Part shown: positions 14,518 through 22,200 of the stretch, in pieces
Position numbering within the stretch: position 1 is the stretch's first letter
How the letters are laid out: the number at the start of each line of letters is the position of its first letter
Source of the DNA: Parafrankia elaeagni
Lineage (GTDB): Bacteria > Actinomycetota > Actinomycetes > Frankiales > Frankiaceae
Reading direction: 5' to 3'
DNA length: 64,000 bases
Assembly (NCBI RefSeq): GCF_000374165.1
Contig: NZ_KB893670.1
Location: 217,718 to 281,717 of the forward strand
Made by a program: the position numbers and the translations under genes
The notes under the pieces: model-generated
Seen by the model: only the letters and a program-made list of their open reading frames with translations
What the model was told of the DNA's origin: nothing
Database searches by the model: none

Positions 14518-16029
14518 ATGAGCACCGCCGACAACGAGGCGACAGGGCACCGCCTCCACAGCCTCGTCGCCGCGCTGATGCCGCCGATGCGCTCGATCAC
14601 CGGCCACGGCGTGCGGGCGACGCTCGACCTGGTGCGGGCGGCGCTGCCCGCGCAGGTACCGCTCACCGTGCACGAGGTGCCGAGCGGCACGCCAGTCCTC
14701 GACTGGACCGTGCCGCGGGAGTGGAACGTCAACGGCGCCCGGCTCATCGGGCCGGACGGGCGGATCGTCCTCGACGCCGCCGACAACCCGCTGCATTTGC
14801 TCGGCTACAGCGTTCCGACGCACGCCCGGATGCCGCTGAAGGACCTCCGCCGGCACCTGTACTCGATGCCGGACCGGCCGGACTGGGTGCCCTACCGGAC
14901 GTCCTACTACAACGACGCCTGGGGCTTCTGCCTGACCGACCGGCAGCTCGCCGCCCTGCCCGACGGCGAGTACGAGGTGCAGATCGACACCTCGCTCACC
15001 GACGGCTCGCTGACCTACGGCGAGATCGTCCTGCCCGGGGCGACCGACGAGGAGTTCCTCGTCACCACGCACCTGTGCCACCCGGCGATGGCGAACGACA
15101 ACTCGTCCGGCATCGCGGTGGCGACCGAGCTGGCGGCGCTGCTGGCGAGCGAGCCGCGCCGCTTCACCTACCGGCTGCTGTTCATCCCCGGCACCATCGG
15201 CTCGATCGCCTGGCTGGCCCTGAACCCGGCCGTGACCGGCCGCATCCGGCACGGCCTGGTTCTCACCGGGCTCGGGGACAGGGGAGCGCCGACGTACAAG
15301 CGCAGCCGGCGCGGCGACGCGACGATCGACCGCGCGAGCGCCCGCGCGCTCGCCGAGACCGGCCGCCCGCACCGGATCGTCGACTTCTCCCCCTACGGCT
15401 ACGACGAGCGCCAGTTCTGCTCGCCCGGCTTCAACCTGCCGTTCGGCCGGTTCGGCCGCAGCCAGCACGGGGAGTACCCGGAGTACCACACCTCGGCCGA
15501 CAACCTGGGCTTCGTGACCCCGGAGGCACTGGCCGACTCGTTCGCGATCCTGCGCCGGACGATCGAGATCTGCGAGGCCGACCAGGTCTGGCGCAACACC
15601 TCCCCCTACGGCGAGCCGCAGCTCGGCCGACGCGGGCTGTACCGGTCCATCGGCGCGACCATGAACCGCGCGTCGATCGAGATGGGCCTGCTGTGGGTGC
15701 TCAATCTCTCCGACGGGACGAACAGCCTGCTGGACATCGCCGAGCGGGCCGACCTGCCCTTCGACGCCGTCGCCAACGCGGCGGGCGCGCTGGCCGGCGT
15801 CGGTCTGCTGGTCGCGGAGCCGGCCGCCGCTGCTGCTGCCTCCAGCGGCGGCGGCCCGGGTGCCCGCGACACCCTGCCCATCGCGCACGTCCCGCCGGCG
15901 GGGGGCCTGGAGATGCCGGTCACGGCAGCCCTGCCCGTACCCCCCGCGGGGCCGGGCGCTCACGCCAGGCCCGTGCCTTCCACACCCTCCGTGCCGCCCT
16001 CGCCGACGGCGGAGGTCGTCATCCGATGA
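14518..16029 (+). CDS. M28-type aminopeptidase-like protein, DUF4910 type
   Basis: A 503-residue protein of the DUF4910/DUF2172 type: a zinc-aminopeptidase-like fold that recurs in polysaccharide clusters. Likely metal ligands are intact: His185 in THLCHPA (His188 also conserved), Asp194 in ANDNSSG, His324 in EYHTSADN. The C-terminal part (about 400-450) looks like a winged helix, LSDGTNSLLDIAERADLPFDA in outline, and the last 60 residues are proline-rich. ATG was chosen because the in-frame GTG 12 codons upstream overlaps rfbF and has no ribosome site. Its stop overlaps the next start (ATGA), so they are translationally coupled. No signal peptide: it acts in the cytoplasm. Whether it cleaves peptides or modifies a sugar amide is unknown. 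Confidence 0.8.
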   Translation: MSTADNEATGHRLHSLVAALMPPMRSITGHGVRATLDLVRAALPAQVPLTVHEVPSGTPVLDWTVPREWNVNGARLIGPDGRIVLDAADNPLHLLGYSVPTHARMPLKDLRRHLYSMPDRPDWVPYRTSYYNDAWGFCLTDRQLAALPDGEYEVQIDTSLTDGSLTYGEIVLPGATDEEFLVTTHLCHPAMANDNSSGIAVATELAALLASEPRRFTYRLLFIPGTIGSIAWLALNPAVTGRIRHGLVLTGLGDRGAPTYKRSRRGDATIDRASARALAETGRPHRIVDFSPYGYDERQFCSPGFNLPFGRFGRSQHGEYPEYHTSADNLGFVTPEALADSFAILRRTIEICEADQVWRNTSPYGEPQLGRRGLYRSIGATMNRASIEMGLLWVLNLSDGTNSLLDIAERADLPFDAVANAAGALAGVGLLVAEPAAAAAASSGGGPGARDTLPIAHVPPAGGLEMPVTAALPVPPAGPGAHARPVPSTPSVPPSPTAEVVIR

Positions 16030-16946
16030 CCGATGGCGGACGTCCGGCCGGTGTACGGGCGGATGGCGGGGCGGCCGATGGCAGGGCCGCCGGCGACGGG
16101 GCGGCCTGGGCGATCGTGCTGGCCGCGGGCGGCGGCACCCGGTTCGGCGGGCCCAAGCAGTTCGCGGATCTCGGCGGCCATCCGCTGGTGGCGCACCCGG
16201 TGCGGTCCGCCTCCGCCGCCTGCGACGGGGTCGTCGTCGTCCTCCCCGCACCGCTGCTCGACCGGTGGGTGCCGCCGACCGGCGTCCGGGCGGTGCCCGG
16301 TGGCGCCACCCGGGCCGAGTCGGTGCGGGCGGGCCTCGCCGCCGTCCCCGCCGACGCCGACGTGATCGTGGTGACGGACGCCGCGCACCCGCTGGCCTCC
16401 CCCGCGCTCTACCGCGCGGTGGTCGCGGCGGTCCGCGGCGGGGCGGACGGCGCCGTGCCCGGTCTCCCGCTGACCGAGGTGGTCAAGGAGGTCCGGGAGG
16501 CTCCCCGGAATGACGGCCCGGGTGCCGGCGCCGACCTCGTGACGGGTGCCTCCCTGCCCCGGGAGACCCACCGCCTGGTGCAGACACCGCACGCCTTCCG
16601 GGCCACGGCCCTGCGTGCGGCGCATTCCGGCGCCGTCGAGGCGGTCGAGGACTCCGCCATGGTCGCCGACGCCGGCGGACGGGTCGTCGTCGTGGCGGGG
16701 GAGCCGGCCAACATCCACGTCACCACGCCGGAGGAGCTCGACCTCGCCCGGCTGCTCCTCATCCACGTCCAGGACGAGGGGGAACCCGCCGCACCTGCGC
16801 CCGGCACGGAAGTCCTACTGATCCCGGGCCCGGCGACCCCGGGACCGCCGGGCCCGGGGTCGGACGACTGGGCGGCCGCCGGTCACCGGGCGGCTCCGGA
16901 GGCGCCGGTCGCCGTCCGGCGGGGCCCGCCGAACAGTTCCAGGTAG
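16026..16946 (+). CDS. IspD-like cytidylyltransferase
   Basis: A 306-residue CTP:alcohol-phosphate cytidylyltransferase. After a low-complexity lead of ~28 residues come VLAAGGGTRFGGPKQFADLGG, PGGATRAESVRAGL, VTDAAHPL and QTPHAF, the IspD/TarI motifs. The usual DAARP is DAAHP and the usual TDD near the C-terminus is VEDSAM. A true housekeeping IspD is usually near ispF, absent here; the coupling by ATGA to the DUF4910 gene and proximity to rfbF suggest a paralogue activating a polyol or sugar phosphate (for example ribitol-5-phosphate) for the surface polymer. That is inference. The proline/glycine-rich C-terminal tail overlaps the 3' end of the convergent GH26 gene by 64 bases. Confidence 0.8.
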   Translation: MTDGGRPAGVRADGGAADGRAAGDGAAWAIVLAAGGGTRFGGPKQFADLGGHPLVAHPVRSASAACDGVVVVLPAPLLDRWVPPTGVRAVPGGATRAESVRAGLAAVPADADVIVVTDAAHPLASPALYRAVVAAVRGGADGAVPGLPLTEVVKEVREAPRNDGPGAGADLVTGASLPRETHRLVQTPHAFRATALRAAHSGAVEAVEDSAMVADAGGRVVVVAGEPANIHVTTPEELDLARLLLIHVQDEGEPAAPAPGTEVLLIPGPATPGPPGPGSDDWAAAGHRAAPEAPVAVRRGPPNSSR

Positions 16947-18169
16947 CGCCGGGCGCTGTCGGGGTTCGTCGCCGGGTTGTGCAGGGACGAGGCAACGTTG
17001 TCGTTCTCGGCCGGCGAGGCGCTGTAGTACGCCTCGTAGGCGAGGATGTCCTGGTTCGCGAGGAAGAACTCGTACATCTTCTCGATGTAGAAGGGGTTGT
17101 CGCCACCGCCGCCGGAGCGCCGGTCCAGCCCCCACTCCGCCACCGCGAACTGCTTGCCGTGCTCGCGGGCGAAGCGCGCCACCGTGCAGACACCCGACGG
17201 CCGGTTGCACTGCTCGTCGAAGAGTTTCTGGGTCACCGACGCCGGATAGCTGTCGTAGGCATCGATCCCGATGATGTCGACGACGTCGTCGCCGGGATAC
17301 GCCTCCCACACGCCGTCACCGTTGACCATAGTGTCGCGGTGCGCGGTCATGTTCCATTCGATCTTCACCTGGGGCGCGGTCGACCGCAGCGCCGCCGCCG
17401 CGCGGGTGAAACAGGCCTTCCAGGTCCCGCTGTCCCGGGGCCGCCAGACGTCGAACCAATCGCCGTTGAACTCCCAGCCGAGACGGACGATCGCGTCCGG
17501 GCGGCCGTTGCGGACCAGTGTGTCCCCGAAGTCCCGCCAGTGGCCGTCATAGTCACCGCGCGCGCACGCGGCCTCGTTGCTGTCCTTCGGGAACAGCGGC
17601 TGGGCGATGGACAGTTGCCCCGGATAGTCGCGGAAGTCGGCCAGGGGCCAGTCGTCCCGGGTGACCGTCTCCCAGTTCGCCCGGGCGGTGAACAGGATCG
17701 CGATGTCGGTGGGTCGCCCGACCCACCGCTCCCAGGCGCCCAGATCGTTCGGCGGGTTGGCGTTGGCGCCGGAGGTCCAGCTCACACCGGTCGTGGTCGG
17801 ATGGGTGGTGGGCGGGCCGTCATCCCCGCCGGTGAAGACGACGACGCCGACGGCCAGCAGCACCACGGCGAGGGCCGCGCCGACGGCGCCGAGCACCGGC
17901 AGCCGGCGCTGCCGGGCCTGGCCCTGACCGGTCGCTGCGTCCCTGTCGGTGGCCCAGGGCGATCGCGTGCGGGATCCCGCACGCGACTGCGCGCGGATCA
18001 CACCACTGCGATGCCGGGCACCGGCCGGAGAGTCGTAGCACCCGGCGCCGCCCTGGTCCCCCCGCACGCCTCCGTCAGTGCCGCCTTCCCGGCCTGGCGG
18101 CTCACCGCCGGACGGCGGCCCCGCGTCGGGCGTCTCCCCTCGGCGATGTTCCACGCCCCCCACCTCCAT
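16883..18169 (-). CDS. Membrane-anchored GH26-like glycoside hydrolase (copy B)
   Basis: A 428-residue paralogue of the larger GH26-like protein upstream. Short disordered cytoplasmic part, one transmembrane helix (about 90-113), a threonine/proline linker, then the hydrolase domain. Candidate acid/base Glu233 in LGWEFNGDW and nucleophile Glu345 in FAVAEWG; both copies share VDIIGID(A/S)YD, EQCN and ILAYEAYYS/FS. ATG start behind a strong GGAGGTG at ten bases. The pair faces rfbF, the peptidase-like gene and the IspD-like gene from both sides. Expected to act outside the membrane on a beta-linked polysaccharide; the substrate is not visible from sequence. Confidence 0.8.
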   Translation of the reverse strand: MEVGGVEHRRGETPDAGPPSGGEPPGREGGTDGGVRGDQGGAGCYDSPAGARHRSGVIRAQSRAGSRTRSPWATDRDAATGQGQARQRRLPVLGAVGAALAVVLLAVGVVVFTGGDDGPPTTHPTTTGVSWTSGANANPPNDLGAWERWVGRPTDIAILFTARANWETVTRDDWPLADFRDYPGQLSIAQPLFPKDSNEAACARGDYDGHWRDFGDTLVRNGRPDAIVRLGWEFNGDWFDVWRPRDSGTWKACFTRAAAALRSTAPQVKIEWNMTAHRDTMVNGDGVWEAYPGDDVVDIIGIDAYDSYPASVTQKLFDEQCNRPSGVCTVARFAREHGKQFAVAEWGLDRRSGGGGDNPFYIEKMYEFFLANQDILAYEAYYSASPAENDNVASSLHNPATNPDSARRYLELFGGPRRTATGASGAAR

Positions 18170-18695
18170 CGCTGGCGCACCTCCGCACCTTGATGATCTT
18201 CGATGACATGCGGCAATGCACGCTGCGTCCGCCTCATCGCACCAGGACGCCCGCCGCGCCGGCGGCTACGCCGCCGCGAGGGTGGCGACAGTTACTCGGA
18301 GCCGGTACGCCCGGCCCTGTGCCGATCCGGGTTGCCGGCGGTGCCTCTCTTCGCCGGGCGCTCCCGAACCGCCCAACGGAGCACCGGGGACGGACCGTTC
18401 CCCAGCCGCGGAGATGGTCAGATCTTCACAAATCTTTGGACGCGACTACTGGACTCAGTTCCTACGATCAATACAACACCCTCAACCAAGATCACACATA
18501 GCAACAATGACGTGACGTGAGGTTTGCTAACCATACCTGGTCGCTCCGGGCCCGGAGCAGCCGCCACGGGAGCGCATTCCACCCACCGTTAGACTGGCGC
18601 CCCGCGCCGACGCACGGCGCCCGTGGCCGGCGCCGTGGGCTGGGGGCGGCGCGGGCGGGACATGTCGACGCGGCAGGAACGGGGGGCTGGAGCAG
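18170..18695. other. Divergent regulatory region with A/T-rich island
   Basis: About 525 bases between divergent GH26-B and the polymerase gene. No gene is seen. From about 18418 to 18540 the base composition drops sharply from the surrounding GC-rich level, with CACAAATC, CAATACAAC and TAGCAACAATG-like stretches. That is the most A/T-rich segment in the neighbourhood and is a likely promoter/operator zone. Confidence 0.5.
18499..18529. promoter_or_regulatory. Dyad TAGCAA...TTGCTA around TGACGTGACGTGA
   Basis: Perfect 6-base arms TAGCAA and TTGCTA, 19 bases apart, enclose the direct repeat TGACGTGACGTGA. It lies in the A/T-rich island upstream of the polymerase gene and could be an operator. 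Confidence 0.35.
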
Positions 18696-20048
18696 GTGGT
18701 CACCACCACCCTGACCACGAGGATTCCACGCTCGTGGGTCATCCCCACCGCCGAGGCCACCGAGAGGCGGCCAGGCAACGCACGCATCCTGAAGACGATC
18801 ACGGTCCTGTTGTGCGCGAACATCTTCCTGCAGCGGCTCGCCCTCCCGGCCGCGGGAGCCCAGCTGCAGCTCATCCTGCCGATCACCATCATCGGCGTCG
18901 CCGTGATGCTGAGCCACGGCGACATCCAGCTGAACATCGGCCGGTTTCGCACCTACCTGCTGGCGATGACCACCTGCTGCGCCGCCGCGCTGGTGTCCTT
19001 CCTGCGCGAACTGGACGACAGCGCCCTCACCTCGCTGGTGCTGCTGTTCGCGACGTACATACCGCTGTGCTTCGGGCTCGCGCCGGCCGACGCGAAGGCG
19101 ATCTTCCCCCGCGTGCTCGACCGGTTCGTCACCCTGACGACGATCCTCGCCGGGATCGCCCTCTTCCAGTTCGCGATCCAGCTCGTCGGCTGGCGGTACA
19201 CCGACGTGCTGAGCGTCATCCCGGCCGACTTCCGCATGCAGGGGTTCAACACCAGCTACCCGGTGCAGTACGGATCCGACCTCTACAAGTCGAACGCGTT
19301 CATCTGCCTCGAACCATCGTTCTGCTCGCAGTTCCTGGCCTTCGGCGTCGTCGTGTGCGTCCTGCGCAACGGCAGCTGGTGGCGCTATCTCCTCTACGTG
19401 CTGGCGCTGCTCTCCACGGTCTCCGGCACCGGCGTCCTGCTGCTCGCTGCCGCTCTGGTCCTGCTGTCTGTGCACAAGGGCGCCCGGTTCGCCACCACGG
19501 CCCTGGCCGGCGTCGCCGTCGTCGTGCTGATCCTCAGCTTCACCCCGGCCGCCAGCATCTTCGCCGAACGCGCGACCGAGACGTCGTCGAACAACTCCAG
19601 CGGCAGCCTCCGCTTCGTCCAGCCCTACACGAGGACCTGGGACACGCTCGGCAAGGACCCGGCCACCGTCATCTTCGGCCAGGGACCCGGATTCGCCGAC
19701 CGCGACGCGATCGCGTTCTTCCTGCGGACGGACCTGCCACTGAACTACGCGCTCCTGCCGAAACTCGTGCTGGAGTACGGCGTGCTCGGCACCGTCGCCT
19801 TCCTCGCGTTCCTGCTGTCCATGTTCGTGCGCGGCTCGCCGTCGTTCGTCCTGTCCGGGGCGGTCGTGGTCTTCTACAGCGTGCTGTCCGGTGGTCTGCT
19901 CAGCCCAGTGGTGACGACGCTGGGCATGCTCCTCGTGTCCTGGTACACCGTCACTCCCGAGGACGAGCGCTGGAGCCGCGGCCGTCCCAGCCCTCGGGCG
20001 GCTGCGCCCTCCGGCACTCTGCTGGCGCCGGCGCAGCGCGACGTCTGA
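18696..20048 (+). CDS. Wzy-like polysaccharide polymerase / O-antigen-ligase-family membrane protein
   Basis: A 450-residue polytopic membrane protein with ten or more hydrophobic segments between about residue 30 and 425, a large external loop (about 180-225) and another with ERATETSSNNSSGSLRF near 295. This layout, with the GQGPGF loop and a conserved-looking NY...LLPKLVLEYGVLG segment, is that of the Wzy/O-antigen ligase superfamily, whose members diverge strongly in sequence. Start is GTG with GGAG four bases upstream. Monocistronic, followed by a strong hairpin. With the Wzz-like and Wzx-like genes next to it, a role in polymerising the exported repeat unit is the best reading. Confidence 0.75.
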   Translation: MVTTTLTTRIPRSWVIPTAEATERRPGNARILKTITVLLCANIFLQRLALPAAGAQLQLILPITIIGVAVMLSHGDIQLNIGRFRTYLLAMTTCCAAALVSFLRELDDSALTSLVLLFATYIPLCFGLAPADAKAIFPRVLDRFVTLTTILAGIALFQFAIQLVGWRYTDVLSVIPADFRMQGFNTSYPVQYGSDLYKSNAFICLEPSFCSQFLAFGVVVCVLRNGSWWRYLLYVLALLSTVSGTGVLLLAAALVLLSVHKGARFATTALAGVAVVVLILSFTPAASIFAERATETSSNNSSGSLRFVQPYTRTWDTLGKDPATVIFGQGPGFADRDAIAFFLRTDLPLNYALLPKLVLEYGVLGTVAFLAFLLSMFVRGSPSFVLSGAVVVFYSVLSGGLLSPVVTTLGMLLVSWYTVTPEDERWSRGRPSPRAAAPSGTLLAPAQRDV

Positions 20049-20231
20049 GCGCGGGGGGAGCCTCACCGCGGGCTTTCGCCCCTGCCAGCGCCGCGGTATA
20101 CGGCCGGAACAAGCCCCGCGTCCGGAACGGACAGCGCGCCGCCCACCGGCCACGTTCGAGCCCGCTTCCGATTGCTCGATGCGGGCCCGGCCACGTTCAG
20201 CGGACCGGAAAGAGGACTCCGGGCAGACAGC

Positions 20232-20281
20232 GAGGGGCGGGTCTGCCGGGATTCTGCCAGATCCAGGCCGACCCGCCCCTC
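20232..20281. terminator. Bidirectional hairpin terminator
   Basis: Perfect 12-bp arms (GAGGGGCGGGTC / GACCCGCCCCTC) with a 26-base loop, between the converging polymerase and Wzz-like genes. There is no T-tract, as is common in actinobacteria. The remaining ~290 bases of this gap hold no supported gene. Confidence 0.6.
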
Positions 20282-20392
20282 ATTCGGTGCGGTCTCACAT
20301 CCCCCACCCGCTCGTCGCGGTCGGGGCCCTCCTGCCTTGCCTTACCGTGCTGGTGACAGCTGCCGGTCAGGCCGCGGCGGCTGTGATGCTGC

Positions 20393-21979
20393 TCAGCGGT
20401 TCGCGGGCCGCGCGTACCGATCCGTGGCCTCAGTGTCACGCACTCCGCGACCGGCCGGCTCGGCGCCCAGCGGCGACGCCGACGTGATCGACTCCACCGA
20501 AGCCGGGGCCGAACCACGGCTACCCGCGCCACCGGCGTTGCGCCGCACGGCGGCGCGCCCGTCGTGCACGACGCCGACGACCCGCTCGGCCAGGGCCGGC
20601 CAGTCACGCGGCACCTGCTCGAGTTCCTTGAGGTTCGTGTCGGACGAGGTGATGACGACCACCGCGTCCGCCTGGATCGCCGAGGCGGCCGTCATCGGCA
20701 GGTCCGCGAGCGCGGCCGTGACGAGGATGACCAGGTCGACGACGGGCGCGCGGTCGGCCAGGATCGGCGCGAGGCCGCCGGGACGGGCCGCCCGGGCCGG
20801 CGACACCCGGTTGTAGAGGATGTGGCCGCGCCCGGTGCCCGAGGAGCGGGCCAGGCAGGTCGGCTCGTGCGCCCAGCGGGGCAGCTCCGCCGAGGTGGCC
20901 CGCGGCAGCCCTTCGAGGGACGCCCGGACCTCGGACTGCGCCGAGGTGTCGAGGATCAGGACGACGCCCTGGTCGTCGGACCAGGCGGCGGCCACCGCGG
21001 CCACCAGCTCGGAGCTGAGGTCCGTGCGGGAGGCCGGGGTGAAGGCCACCACCTTGCTGGTCGGTGACATCACCGCCGACATCGCCGAGACCAGGGTCTC
21101 CGCCGCGTTGGCGCTCGTCCGGCTCGGCGGGAGGTCCGCGATCAGCGGCACGCCCAGCAGGTCGGCCGAGTTGTGCGGGTCGAGGATCGTCGGGCGGCGC
21201 TGGTACATGATCCACAGCCCGGCGACGGACCCGAACAGCCCGAGCAGCGCGGCCACCAGAACGTTGCGGAAGGTGTTCGGAGCGACCTGCCCGTCCGACC
21301 GCGGCGGCTCGGCGAGCCGGATCGTGTTGTTCGCCGTCGCCTCGTCTACCCCGATTCTGGCGATCTGCGCGTTCAGCTCGTTTATCTCCGTCTGGAGCAC
21401 GCTGCCCCGTGCTGCCACCACCGGATCGGGCGGAGTCGTCTGCTGAGCGTCAAGCTGAGTCGACTCCGCGATCTTCCGGTCCCGGATCGCTGTCAGCGAC
21501 TCGACGGTCGTGTTGTCGGCCGTCCCGGACCTGCCAAGCTGGGCGTTGTAGGCGGTGATCGCGGCGTTCACGAACTCGATGGCGGACTGCTGGCTCGGGC
21601 CGGTGCCGGTGATGACGAAGAAGTAGCCCTCGTCCGACGGCGTCGTCTCCAGACGGCTCGCGGCGTCCGCGCGCGAGATCTTCCGATCGGCGGCGATGGC
21701 ATCCAGCATGGCCGTCGAGGTGGCGAGCTGCGCCTGGGTCTGCGTGTAGCGGCTGGCGTCGACCGAGCTGCCGCCGCGACTGTCATCAGAGGTGTTCAGG
21801 AAGATCCGGGAGCTGGCCTCGTAGGTGGCCGCCTGCTGCTTTGACACGATCATCGCGAGTGCGGCCAGGATGACCGTGGCTATGACGATGACCATCCACC
21901 GCGGCCTGATGATGCGGACCAGCGACGGAGCGGACGGTGCGCGGCCGCCCTCGGCCGGCGGCTGCGCCGAGCGGCTCAC
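20393..21979 (-). CDS. Wzz-type chain-length determinant with P-loop-less kinase domain
   Basis: A 528-residue inner-membrane protein. Transmembrane helices at about 28-45 and 239-259 flank an extracytoplasmic coiled region, the Wzz/PCP layout. The cytoplasmic part (about 270-470) aligns in plan with the BY-kinase (CpsD/Wzc) fold, but where the Walker A should be the sequence reads AFTPASRTDLSSELVAAVA, without the GK[ST] motif; ATP binding is doubtful. There is no terminal tyrosine cluster. GTG start. It lies downstream of the flippase on the same strand. It probably controls polymer length in complex with the Wzy-like protein; the kinase-like part may be purely structural. Confidence 0.8.
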   Translation of the reverse strand: MSRSAQPPAEGGRAPSAPSLVRIIRPRWMVIVIATVILAALAMIVSKQQAATYEASSRIFLNTSDDSRGGSSVDASRYTQTQAQLATSTAMLDAIAADRKISRADAASRLETTPSDEGYFFVITGTGPSQQSAIEFVNAAITAYNAQLGRSGTADNTTVESLTAIRDRKIAESTQLDAQQTTPPDPVVAARGSVLQTEINELNAQIARIGVDEATANNTIRLAEPPRSDGQVAPNTFRNVLVAALLGLFGSVAGLWIMYQRRPTILDPHNSADLLGVPLIADLPPSRTSANAAETLVSAMSAVMSPTSKVVAFTPASRTDLSSELVAAVAAAWSDDQGVVLILDTSAQSEVRASLEGLPRATSAELPRWAHEPTCLARSSGTGRGHILYNRVSPARAARPGGLAPILADRAPVVDLVILVTAALADLPMTAASAIQADAVVVITSSDTNLKELEQVPRDWPALAERVVGVVHDGRAAVRRNAGGAGSRGSAPASVESITSASPLGAEPAGRGVRDTEATDRYARPANR

Positions 21980-22200
21980 CTGACACCCGCCTCAGTACCT
22001 CTGACCGGCGCTGAGGAGCCGGCCAGCCGCGCGCGGACCAACATCGACGCGGGCCCTGCCGGTGGCGTGTGAAGCGGAGTCAATTGGGCCCCCCACTGGA
22101 GCGTCAAGCCCGGTCATTGGACCACGGCCAAGATCTGACGGAACCGATTTGTGAGCATAGCCGATAGCTCAAAGTGAGCGACCTATAGCACGGATACCAG

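Noticed and set aside
18492-20153. A 553-codon minus-strand frame
   Set aside because: Antisense to the membrane polymerase gene; composition (Arg/Gln/Glu/Gly) is that of an anti-sense of hydrophobic codons.
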